Part shown: positions 1 to 6,972 of the stretch, piece by piece
How positions within the stretch are numbered: position 1 is the stretch's first letter
Layout of the letters: every line of letters begins with the position of its first letter
From: Bacteroidota bacterium
GTDB taxonomy: Bacteria > Bacteroidota > Ignavibacteria > Kryptoniales > JAKASW01
DNA length: 11,286 nt
Direction of reading: 5' to 3'
NCBI GenBank assembly: GCA_021789755.1
Contig: JAJYJD010000102.1
Location: forward strand, 1-11,286
Notes under the pieces: model-generated
What the model was told of the DNA's origin: nothing
Databases searched by the model: none
The model's input: the letters and a program-made list of their open reading frames with translations, nothing else
Position numbers and translations under genes: made by a program

Positions 1-1
1 G

Positions 2-1486
2 ATGCTCCCCATGAAGTTTGATGAGGCACGACCCGACAAGCTCATAATCGTGGCGGCCGATCCTACCAACAAAGAAATTCCCAGGCTTGCGAGGAGCTTC
101 GCGGCTAAGCGATACGAAGTCGCTTATGTGAGGTTGAAAGACCTGCAGGGACTTATCGACAAAGTGTTCCCTCCCGAGAACGAATTCCTGAAAGTGTTGA
201 CGAGCTCCACCCAGGACGAACTCGGCGATATCACGACGGGTGAAGAAGAGGGAATTGACGAGCAGCAGCTTGAAGCCGAAATTAATAAGAGCGTACTCAT
301 CAACCTTGTTGAGGGAATGCTCGTCGAGGCCGTCCGCAGGGGAGCCAGCGATATACATGTGGTCCCGAGAGACGGGAGCCGATCCGACATCCATTTCCGG
401 ATTGACGGCGACCTCAGATTGTGGTACACTCAGGAGGGTGTGCTGCCGGAGGCCGTTTCTGCCGTTATCAAGGACCGTTCAAAGGGAGCCGACAGGTTCG
501 AGCGCGAAGCCGGACAAGATGCATTCATCCAGCGCAAGATAGACGATCACTGGATCCGATTCCGTGTCTCAATACTGCCGATGGTGGCCAGCGAATTCAG
601 ACACAAGTTTGAGAGCGTCGTTATCCGCGTTCTCGACGACAGGAAAGTGATAACCGATCTGGAAAAACTGGGGTTGCAGGGCCCGGCGCGGGAAAGTTTC
701 TTTAAAGCCATCAAGAAGCCCCAGGGAATGATCATTTTGACCGGACCTACAGGAAGCGGTAAATCGACGACACTTGTCGCGGCACTGTACCAGGTAATCG
801 ATCCGACCGTAAACGTGCTTACTGTTGAAGACCCCGTTGAGTATATTATCAACGGCGCCAGGCAGCTGAGGATCGGGCCCAAGATGAATTTTGAGCAGGC
901 GATAAGGTCTATACTGAGGCATGACCCCGATATCGTCCTTGTCGGAGAAATCCGCGATAAAGAGACCGCGGACATTGCAGTCAAGCTGGCAAACACGGGC
1001 CACCTGACATTTTCCACCCTCCACACGAACGACGCACCCAGCGCTGTCGCCAGGCTCTTCAAAATGGGAATAGAGCCGTTCCTTCTTGCCAGCGCCGTGA
1101 ACATTATCGTTGCCCAGCGGCTTGTTCGCACGCTATGTTCGAACTGCAAGCAGCCGATCGGAAAGGATGACATCGATAAGAACGCTTATTTGCGTTTCGG
1201 ATTTACCGAAGATGAACTTAAAGACCACACTCTATATAAAGCGGTCGGATGTGAAAAATGCAGCGGCACCGGATATAAAGGAAGAGCTGCCATACACGAG
1301 GCGTTGTATTTCACCCGAGATATCAAACACATCATCATGAACGCCGGAGAAGACATTAACGAAGACGATATTCGCGAACAATCTGTGAAGGACGGCATGT
1401 GGACGCTGCGCCGTGCAGGCATCCACCGCGTTCTTGAGGGGGCGACTACGATGGAGGAAGTCGCCGCCACCACCACCGAGGACTAA
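2..1486 (+). CDS. pilB: PilB/GspE-type assembly ATPase, 5' end cut by window edge
   Basis: This is a hexameric secretion/pilus-assembly ATPase that would act on the cytoplasmic face of the inner membrane to drive pilin polymerisation. Visible motifs, numbered from the ATG at position 2, are Walker A GPTGSGKST (248-256), Asp box EDPVEY (276-281), Walker B DIVLVGEIRD (310-319), His box HLTFSTLHTNDA (334-345) and the zinc-binding tetracysteine of the PilB/GspE branch (C379, C382, C417, C420). All catalytic motifs look intact. Residues 1-45 resemble only the second half of an MshEN (GspE N-terminal) domain, with LPMKF and a VAADPTN strand. The true start is therefore probably upstream of the window and the ATG at 2 internal. 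It is the first visible gene of the operon, 60 bp ahead of a second, PilT-like ATPase. Having both an assembly and a retraction ATPase favours a type IV pilus over a type II secretion system, although a T2SS GspE cannot be excluded from this protein alone. Confidence 0.93.
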   Translation: MLPMKFDEARPDKLIIVAADPTNKEIPRLARSFAAKRYEVAYVRLKDLQGLIDKVFPPENEFLKVLTSSTQDELGDITTGEEEGIDEQQLEAEINKSVLINLVEGMLVEAVRRGASDIHVVPRDGSRSDIHFRIDGDLRLWYTQEGVLPEAVSAVIKDRSKGADRFEREAGQDAFIQRKIDDHWIRFRVSILPMVASEFRHKFESVVIRVLDDRKVITDLEKLGLQGPARESFFKAIKKPQGMIILTGPTGSGKSTTLVAALYQVIDPTVNVLTVEDPVEYIINGARQLRIGPKMNFEQAIRSILRHDPDIVLVGEIRDKETADIAVKLANTGHLTFSTLHTNDAPSAVARLFKMGIEPFLLASAVNIIVAQRLVRTLCSNCKQPIGKDDIDKNAYLRFGFTEDELKDHTLYKAVGCEKCSGTGYKGRAAIHEALYFTRDIKHIIMNAGEDINEDDIREQSVKDGMWTLRRAGIHRVLEGATTMEEVAATTTED

Positions 1487-1535
1487 GAGGACTTGGTGAA
1501 CGCCGGTCAGGGTCGCGAAACTAATGTATTAAATG

Positions 1536-1542
1536 AGGAGGG
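1536..1542 (+). promoter_or_regulatory. Shine-Dalgarno site deciding a TTG start
   Basis: AGGAGGG lies 4 nt before the TTG at 1547. An in-frame TAG (1544-1546) directly precedes that TTG, so no earlier start exists in this frame. The match to the 16S anti-Shine-Dalgarno CCTCC is strong, which may compensate for the weak start codon. Confidence 0.8.
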
Positions 1543-1546
1543 CTAG

Positions 1547-2788
1547 TTGGAAGCTGTTCAGGCAAATGTTGTTGCACCGGCAAGAAACCTGCTGAAGCAG
1601 TTGTCATCCCAAATCTCTGATCTCGTCCGTGGGCTTGAACGGCATATATTCGTGGGAAACTTGGTGTCAAACCTTCCGGATGACCAGCGAATCGAGATCA
1701 GGAATTACTTCAACGGATTTTTAAGCAAGATGCGCGATAACGGTGCATCCGATATAGATCTCGGCGGTTTTGGAGGAAAGGGCAAAATCTGGTACAGGAT
1801 ATTTGGCTCTAAACAGCCCGATGATTCGTGGGGGACCTTCTCGAGCGAAGAATCGAGCATAATGATCCAGAACATTCTCTCCGAGCGGCAGAGACAGTTC
1901 TTCTACGATAAGCGCAACCTTGATTTCTCCTATATGTTCAGCGAGGACAACCAGATGGTGCGCTTCCGTGCCGATGTTTATATGGACCTTGAAGATGTGG
2001 CTCTTAACATGCGTGCCGTAAACCAGCAAGTGAGGTCCGTCAGCGACCTCGTGCTGCATCCAAACGTCGTAAATATTCTCAGCCTCGCACACACAAAGGA
2101 AGGTCTAATCCTTGTGACCGGCATAACCGGGTCCGGCAAAAGCTCGACTCTTGATTCGATCATCGATATGAACAATCACACGGTCAACGGCGGCATAGTG
2201 ATTATCGGGTCGCCTATTGAATTCGTCCATACTTCCGATAGATGTATTGTACGCCACCGTGAGGTGGGAAGAGACACGCTTTCATTCAAGGAAGGCGCAG
2301 TTGAAGCATTAAGACAGGATCCGGACATCGTGATGATTGCCGAGATGCGCGACTCGGACACTATAATGACTGCATTGGAAATCACCGACAGCGGACATAA
2401 AGTCTTCTCGACTCTGCATACCGCCTCGGCTGTTGAAAGTATCGACAGAATCGTTGCCGAGGTGCCTGCGACAGAGCAGGAACGTGTATGGCAGCGCCTT
2501 GCAGACGTCCTGCAATGTGTCATATCCCAGAAACTCGTACCGAGTCTCGATGGGAAGCGCGTACTCGCAAAAGAGGTTATGATTGCAAGCCCTTCGGTCA
2601 AAGCAGCGATCAAGAACAAGAACACCAGTGAGATCTATCAGATGATTTCCGAGAGTTCCGATCTCGGTATGATGACGATGGAGCAGGATCTGAAGCGGCT
2701 CTATATGCAGCGGAGGATTTCCAAAGAGAATGTCATGAACTACGCCAATAATAAACGCAGGATGGAACAGCTCCTGCAAATGATGTAG
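1547..2788 (+). CDS. pilT: PilT-like twitching ATPase with altered Asp box
   Basis: This 413-residue protein belongs to the PilT family of hexameric ATPases that power pilus retraction. It has a PAS-like N-terminal domain (about 65-160: GASDIDL, ERQRQFFYDKRNLDFSY, RFRADVY), Walker A GITGSGKSS (192-200), Walker B DIVMIAEMRD (260-269, E266 kept) and His box GHKVFSTLHT (283-292). The flanking HREVGRDTLSF and HTASAVESIDRIV stretches are typically PilT. It lacks the tetracysteine of PilB. Two departures stand out. The Asp box normally reads TIEDPIE in this family but here is IIGSPIE (I219-E225), losing the acidic E-D pair. The C-terminal AIRNLIR-type motif linked to retraction is only loosely kept as VKAAIKN (351-357). 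The N-terminus carries about 45 residues ahead of the usual PilT start. The TTG start is forced by an in-frame stop directly upstream and is supported by a strong Shine-Dalgarno. It may act as retraction motor, accessory ATPase or regulator. Confidence 0.9.
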   Translation: MEAVQANVVAPARNLLKQLSSQISDLVRGLERHIFVGNLVSNLPDDQRIEIRNYFNGFLSKMRDNGASDIDLGGFGGKGKIWYRIFGSKQPDDSWGTFSSEESSIMIQNILSERQRQFFYDKRNLDFSYMFSEDNQMVRFRADVYMDLEDVALNMRAVNQQVRSVSDLVLHPNVVNILSLAHTKEGLILVTGITGSGKSSTLDSIIDMNNHTVNGGIVIIGSPIEFVHTSDRCIVRHREVGRDTLSFKEGAVEALRQDPDIVMIAEMRDSDTIMTALEITDSGHKVFSTLHTASAVESIDRIVAEVPATEQERVWQRLADVLQCVISQKLVPSLDGKRVLAKEVMIASPSVKAAIKNKNTSEIYQMISESSDLGMMTMEQDLKRLYMQRRISKENVMNYANNKRRMEQLLQMM

Positions 2789-2808
2789 CCACAATCTAGG
2801 AGTGCAAA

Positions 2809-4335
2809 ATGGCTTCCAATGATGCCCTCGGACTATATGCCGACGGAGTAGATCTGAAGGTTGCCCACGTCGCGAGACGCGGACGGAAAATCATCCTTAT
2901 GGATCTTTTTAACGCCAAGCTGGCCCAGAAATTGGAGATCGCCGCCTCCGTCGCGGCCACGTCGGGCTTTGAGTCGACCACCGAGACGATCGATCTTACC
3001 CAACCTGCACTGCAAGAGGGACCGGGCGAGGCCGCCAACGCTTCTGTCATCACCGAAATCTTCGACAGGTACAAGAAGAAGAAGCCTCTTGCGCTGTCGG
3101 TCGGTGAGCCATATGTCTTTTATCACCCCATCGAGGTACAGGGTAAGCAGAAACAGGATAAGATCATCGCCAGAATCATAGAGGAGCTTCAGGCGACCCG
3201 CGCCGGAGTAACAAAAGAGCAAGTGCAGCTCCTTTCGAGCGCGTCGGAGACGGGCTTCGTCGGAGTAGTCCGGGAGCAGGAAATCCCGGTGCTGGATCTT
3301 GTGATGAGCGCCCGTCCGTTTCTCGGCGCCCGCATGCCAAAGATCGCATTCGTGGAAAGCAGCGATATCGCTCTCGTGAATCTCGTCAAAACCAATTACC
3401 CCTTGAGGGAAGACGAGGTGACGGTCATAGTCTACGTCGGCATCGAGTATACGAGACTGATATTTATGCGGGGAAGACACCTCTTTAACATTGCCCCGAT
3501 CATAAGTGAGGGTGCAGACTCGTTCAGCGTTCAGAACACTATTTACAGCAGAATACTTCTGGGGCAGGACAACTTGAGCCTGCCGAGAATAGATCAGGTC
3601 ATCCTGTGCGGAGAGTGCAAGAATTTCGACATAAAGGGATTCTTGTCCTCACTGCTGGTAGGTGCTGAGGTCGATTATCTGCAGCTGCACAGAGTCGATG
3701 TCTCCCAACTCCCCGCCGGCGGCGCCGATTTGATCCCGCAGTACGCTGTCCCCATTGCGAGCGCTACGCGTGCTGCCGTGGGGAAGTCCAAGAGTTATTA
3801 CTCCGCTGACCTGACGCCTACGAAAGTTCGTGAGAGCCAGAAGATTTTCAAGCTCGCCTGGCACGGTCTTCTGCTGGCCATATTGGTCTTCGGGTCGACT
3901 TTCTACTTCACATACAATTATTCCTTCAACCAGAATGAGATCGCCAGGATACGATCGGATATCGTGGTTAAGAGAGTCCAGGCGGCCGAGGTCGCCGCAT
4001 TGAAGTCTCAGATTACCTCCGTCCAGTCGCAGTTTGGCAAGTACTCGACTGCCATCGCTATACTTGATTCATTGACACCCAACACGGAAAGATGGTCGGA
4101 CTTGATGGGCTCGCTTTCCCGTTCGGTGAGAGACGTCGGCAGTATGTGGCTGACCGATGTACACCAATTAAGAGAAGGACAGTATTACCTCGAAGGATTT
4201 TCGGTCTATCGTGACAGGATACCGCGATTCGCCCAGCTTTATCCCGGCTCCATACTGCGAAAAGTTACGATTGCGGACATACGGAACAAGCCTGTTTACG
4301 ATTTTCAAATTGATTTGAATTATTCGCGAAAGTGA
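2809..4335 (+). CDS. PilM-PilN-like fusion, GspL-type inner-membrane platform protein
   Basis: The 508-residue protein combines two components usually encoded separately in type IV pilus operons. Residues 1 to about 330 look like the actin-like cytoplasmic protein PilM; GLYADGVDLKVAHV near the N-terminus fits the first phosphate-loop strand of the FtsA/PilM fold. A hydrophobic segment at about 349-369 is a single membrane span, followed by a probable coiled coil (about 375-415) and a PilN-like ferredoxin-fold domain (about 425-508: MWLTDVHQLREGQYYLEGFSV). The result resembles GspL of type II secretion. The stretch ADLTPTKVRESQK (333-345) just before the membrane span may be a relic of the PilN INLLP motif that docks into PilM. 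The ATG follows TAGGAG by 6 nt and lies 20 bp after the ATPase gene. Its likely role is to couple the cytoplasmic ATPases to the periplasmic alignment complex. The family call rests on topology and weak motifs; the fusion itself is one uninterrupted frame. Confidence 0.82.
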   Translation: MASNDALGLYADGVDLKVAHVARRGRKIILMDLFNAKLAQKLEIAASVAATSGFESTTETIDLTQPALQEGPGEAANASVITEIFDRYKKKKPLALSVGEPYVFYHPIEVQGKQKQDKIIARIIEELQATRAGVTKEQVQLLSSASETGFVGVVREQEIPVLDLVMSARPFLGARMPKIAFVESSDIALVNLVKTNYPLREDEVTVIVYVGIEYTRLIFMRGRHLFNIAPIISEGADSFSVQNTIYSRILLGQDNLSLPRIDQVILCGECKNFDIKGFLSSLLVGAEVDYLQLHRVDVSQLPAGGADLIPQYAVPIASATRAAVGKSKSYYSADLTPTKVRESQKIFKLAWHGLLLAILVFGSTFYFTYNYSFNQNEIARIRSDIVVKRVQAAEVAALKSQITSVQSQFGKYSTAIAILDSLTPNTERWSDLMGSLSRSVRDVGSMWLTDVHQLREGQYYLEGFSVYRDRIPRFAQLYPGSILRKVTIADIRNKPVYDFQIDLNYSRK

Positions 4336-4347
4336 GGATCTGGCAAT

Positions 4348-5235
4348 ATGTCTTATGCACTAAGGAATACGATCGTCCTCGCAGCTTTTCTGGCGATAAT
4401 CTTCAGCGTCGGGTTCTATCTGACGAAAGTCGTTCAGCCCGGAGAAAAGAAAAAGCTTCAGACTGAAGTCGCTTCGTTGGACAAGACCATCGATCAGCGT
4501 CCGGCCGTCGAAGCCGAACTGAAATCTTCGCAGCAAAAGCTCGATGATATGAAAGAGAAGTACGCGAAGAGATTCAAAGTAATACCGAGCAACGACACGA
4601 CCGCGCTAACATACGCGTATCTCAATCGTATAATGGACGCTAGTGGCTTCGTGAAATTCGACATGCTCTACCAGGGCCCAAGGACTATGAAGCAGTACGG
4701 GTACAATACGTATAACCTGAAAGGTGAGACTTCATACTCCAGCCTGTTTAAGTTCATTTGGTATCTGGAACACGCCAAGCTGCTTTACAAGATCGGCGAT
4801 CTTTCGGTGTCGGGACATGAGGTTCGCGATGCCACGACCGGGATGACGCAGACGATAGTCCCGTTCACGATGGACCTGTATGCCTACTATTCATCTGTCG
4901 CCGGCGTTTCTTCAGATAATAAGTCGGGTGTCGACCCGACATTCTACCGACCCGTCAACGTCGGTTTGAATTTTCTAAAGCCGTTGATCTCTTCCGAACC
5001 TCCCCCTAACGTCAGAGGCCTCGTAGATGTGGAAAGGTCAGATCTGAAAGCAGTAATGTCCGACAAGGTCTTCATCGTGGACCAGAACGGGATGGGCCAC
5101 ATATTGCGTGTCGGCGACGAAGTTTACCTTGGATATCTTACCAAGATTTCTCCGAACAAGAACGAAGCCGAGTTTACCTTGAACAAGGGCGGCATAATTG
5201 ATCGCGTCGATTTGAAAGTAAGATTTGGAAAATAG
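4348..5235 (+). CDS. PilO-like protein with C-terminal PilP/GspC-like domain
   Basis: The 295-residue protein has a short cytoplasmic N-terminus, one membrane span (about 7-29), a charged coiled coil (about 33-75) and a ferredoxin-like periplasmic domain (about 80-182), the layout of PilO. A Ser/Pro-rich linker (about 183-220) leads to a small beta domain (221-295) with VRGLVDVE, VFIVDQNG, LRVGDEVYLGYLTKI and a final RVDLKVRF. That pattern resembles the homology-region domain of PilP and GspC, which contacts the secretin N0 domain. PilP is normally a separate lipoprotein; here the domain seems tethered to PilO. The start ATG is 12 bp after the previous stop, with AGGA overlapping that TGA, so translation is probably coupled. 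The next gene downstream is the secretin, the expected partner. PilO-like assignment is fairly firm from topology and position; the PilP-like assignment is a motif-level inference. Confidence 0.8.
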   Translation: MSYALRNTIVLAAFLAIIFSVGFYLTKVVQPGEKKKLQTEVASLDKTIDQRPAVEAELKSSQQKLDDMKEKYAKRFKVIPSNDTTALTYAYLNRIMDASGFVKFDMLYQGPRTMKQYGYNTYNLKGETSYSSLFKFIWYLEHAKLLYKIGDLSVSGHEVRDATTGMTQTIVPFTMDLYAYYSSVAGVSSDNKSGVDPTFYRPVNVGLNFLKPLISSEPPPNVRGLVDVERSDLKAVMSDKVFIVDQNGMGHILRVGDEVYLGYLTKISPNKNEAEFTLNKGGIIDRVDLKVRFGK

Positions 5236-5237
5236 AA

Positions 5238-5241
5238 GAGG
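5238..5241 (+). promoter_or_regulatory. Shine-Dalgarno site favouring ATG 5248 over GTG 5245
   Basis: GAGG lies 6 nt before ATG 5248 but only 3 nt before the in-frame GTG at 5245. The better spacing and better start codon favour 5248 for the secretin gene. Confidence 0.6.
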
Positions 5242-5247
5242 AAAGTG

Positions 5248-6522
5248 ATGAAAAAAACTATATTGTTTTTCCTAGCCGTTCTGTTTTGTGCCGTGAGCGT
5301 TAAGGCTCAGATAAACGCGGAGCCGAAGGAATTCCGGCACAACTATGTCGCCCCCGACCAGATGGTGACCATCACGGCAAATACACCATTTAACCAGGCG
5401 ATAACTCTGCTTGACAGCTACAGCACAAAGTTTCTCAACAAGATCATCGTCGATCCGGAAAACAGGAAGGCATCCATCGGTGTGGATATCGACCGGATGC
5501 AATGGCTCGATGCGTTCGAAACGATCCTGCGGGCCAATAACCTGTGGTACAAAGAGTATGAAAGCTATATCCAGATTACTCCCGGACAGCAGCAGGTGGT
5601 AATTAAGGGAGAAGAAAAGGCTGCGGGTCCCGCTTTGCCGCCCGGCACTCCTACGTTGAACTCCAGAGAGGTGACCATCCAGGCGCTGTTTTTTGAGGCC
5701 GACCTGACAAAACTGAATCAGCACGGTATCAACATCAACTTCTTGCTCACTAACGCCTGGCACGGAATCACCAGCATACCTACTGCAAATTTACCGGGCG
5801 GTGTATCCGGCGTACCTCCGACTCTGGGACTCAACGCAGCTCAAAGCGGAGATATCACCGCAAGTGGTCAATATGCATTTTCCTACGGTACTGTCGGAGC
5901 CATATTCGGGTTGCTCCAGTCCGAAGACATGGGAAAGATTCTCGCGAGCCCGGAGATTACAGTGAGATCGGGAGAAGCCGGCCATATCCAGGTCGGGGTG
6001 AACTTCTTCGTCACAACCAGGGACTTTGCGGGCAACACGGTGCAGACGATGCAGAATGCCGGAATAATCATCAATGCCACTCCGACCGTATATAGTCAGG
6101 ACAGTATTGACTTCGTGAGCCTCAACCTTGATCTCACAAACAGTTCCCTGGGAGGAAATGCTACAACCGGAACGATTATCAATACCGAGCAGGCCACCAC
6201 GAAAGTACTCTTATTGAACGGCGAACAGACCACTATAGGAGGGCTTTACAGCACGACACAGACAACTCACAGGGAGGGCATCCCGGTATTGAAAGACCTT
6301 CCATGGTGGGTACTTGGACTCAGATATCTGACGGGTTCCGAGGTGATCAGCGTCCAGACAAAAGAGCTGATAATATTGATTAAGGCTGATATACTTCCTA
6401 CATTAAGAGACCGATTTGAAACGCTTTCAACGCAAGGATCCAAAGCGCAGAAGTCGGTGCAGGATCAGCTTCGCGAGCTCGAAAATCAGATCAAGAGTCT
6501 TGACCCGACTGTTGGAAAGTGA
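5248..6522 (+). CDS. pilQ: Short PilQ/GspD-type secretin
   Basis: This is the outer-membrane channel through which the pilus would leave the cell. Residues 1-20 form a Sec signal peptide (two lysines, hydrophobic core, VKA before Q21). An N0/STN-like domain occupies about 38-112 (ITANTPFNQAITLLD, then IGVDIDRMQWLDAFETIL). A Pro/Gly linker (about 112-140) leads to the secretin barrel domain (about 140-385), with ILASPEITVRSGEAGHIQVG, a GIIINATPTV strand, an NGEQTTIGGLYST strand and the secretin signature region IPVLKDLP (345-352). The tail (about 385-424) is charged and probably helical. At 424 residues it is short: there is no AMIN domain and no clear KH-like N1/N2 repeats between N0 and the barrel. 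An upstream GTG at 5245 is possible, but the Shine-Dalgarno spacing suits the ATG. It lies directly after the PilOP-like gene whose C-terminal domain is expected to dock on N0. A T2SS GspD is the main alternative. Confidence 0.9.
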   Translation: MKKTILFFLAVLFCAVSVKAQINAEPKEFRHNYVAPDQMVTITANTPFNQAITLLDSYSTKFLNKIIVDPENRKASIGVDIDRMQWLDAFETILRANNLWYKEYESYIQITPGQQQVVIKGEEKAAGPALPPGTPTLNSREVTIQALFFEADLTKLNQHGININFLLTNAWHGITSIPTANLPGGVSGVPPTLGLNAAQSGDITASGQYAFSYGTVGAIFGLLQSEDMGKILASPEITVRSGEAGHIQVGVNFFVTTRDFAGNTVQTMQNAGIIINATPTVYSQDSIDFVSLNLDLTNSSLGGNATTGTIINTEQATTKVLLLNGEQTTIGGLYSTTQTTHREGIPVLKDLPWWVLGLRYLTGSEVISVQTKELIILIKADILPTLRDRFETLSTQGSKAQKSVQDQLRELENQIKSLDPTVGK

Positions 6523-6531
6523 GAAAGGCTA

Positions 6532-6912
6532 ATGTCGAAACCCAAGGTACTCGTCGTAGATGACGAAGAAGCGCTGAGGTTCCTGCTCGCAAGCGAGCTG
6601 GAGGCTGAAGCCTTCGAAGTTCAAAGTGCCGGCGACGGTGATGAGGCGATCGACCTTGTAAGGAAGAAGAGCGAACAAGGAGATCGCTTCGATGTCGTCC
6701 TATTGGACATCAAGATGCCGAGGGTGGACGGGTTTGAGGTCCTGAAGTACGTAAAAGGTAATATACCTGAGACAAAAGTCATTATGCTCACCGCATACGC
6801 GGATGTCAAGAACGCTATCGAGTCGTTGCGACTGGGTGCTTCAGATTTTGTCAGCAAGCCTTACGATCTTGATGATATTCTTACCTCCATTAACCGGGCT
6901 CTTGGAAAATAA
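6532..6912 (+). CDS. Stand-alone CheY-like response regulator receiver
   Basis: This 126-residue protein is a single receiver domain with no output domain. The acidic pocket D10-D11, phosphoacceptor D59 (in LLDIKMPRVDG), T87, aromatic switch residue F106 and K109 are all present, so it should be phosphorylated by a partner histidine kinase. It starts 9 bp after the secretin stop and is the last gene before the terminator, so it belongs to the pilus operon. By analogy with PilG/PilH-type receivers it may control pilus extension/retraction or ATPase activity through protein contacts; that role is inferred from position only. No kinase gene is in the window. The start is ATG preceded by a modest GAGAAAGG. 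Confidence 0.93.
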   Translation: MSKPKVLVVDDEEALRFLLASELEAEAFEVQSAGDGDEAIDLVRKKSEQGDRFDVVLLDIKMPRVDGFEVLKYVKGNIPETKVIMLTAYADVKNAIESLRLGASDFVSKPYDLDDILTSINRALGK

Positions 6913-6914
6913 AA

Positions 6915-6947
6915 AAAGGGGTGCGATTGGTTCTATCGCGCCCCTTT
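6915..6947. terminator. Bidirectional intrinsic terminator between convergent genes
   Basis: A 13-bp stem (6915-6927 with 6935-6947, one G-T wobble at 6922/6940) encloses a 7-nt loop. It starts 2 nt after the response regulator stop. Read on the minus strand the stem is followed by a run of seven T then ATTTT, so it is a strong terminator for the 6973-7716 gene. On the plus strand only TTTGTT follows, but the stem is very stable and probably ends the pilus operon too. Confidence 0.85.
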
Positions 6948-6972
6948 GTTGAGCGTTGGCTTGGAGGGAAAC

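Noticed and set aside
547..1173. Minus-strand open frame of 208 codons inside the PilB-like gene
   Set aside because: It lies wholly opposite a gene with all catalytic motifs intact, and its translation shows no recognisable domain.
2833..3480. Minus-strand open frame of 215 codons opposite the PilM-like region
   Set aside because: It is a shadow of the plus-strand gene; the composition looks like antisense coding and no ribosome binding site was seen.
5248..5307. Lipoprotein signal on the secretin (C14 in the leader)
   Set aside because: The residues before the cysteine (V-L-F) do not fit a lipobox, while VKA before Q21 fits a normal signal peptidase I site.
5272..5763. Minus-strand open frame of 163 codons opposite the secretin
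   Set aside because: It overlaps the signal peptide and N0 regions of a well-supported gene and has no family resemblance.
2..6522. Type II secretion system instead of type IV pilus
   Set aside because: The second, PilT-like ATPase without tetracysteine and the PilM/PilN/PilO order favour a pilus, though the GspL-like fusion keeps T2SS as a weaker alternative.
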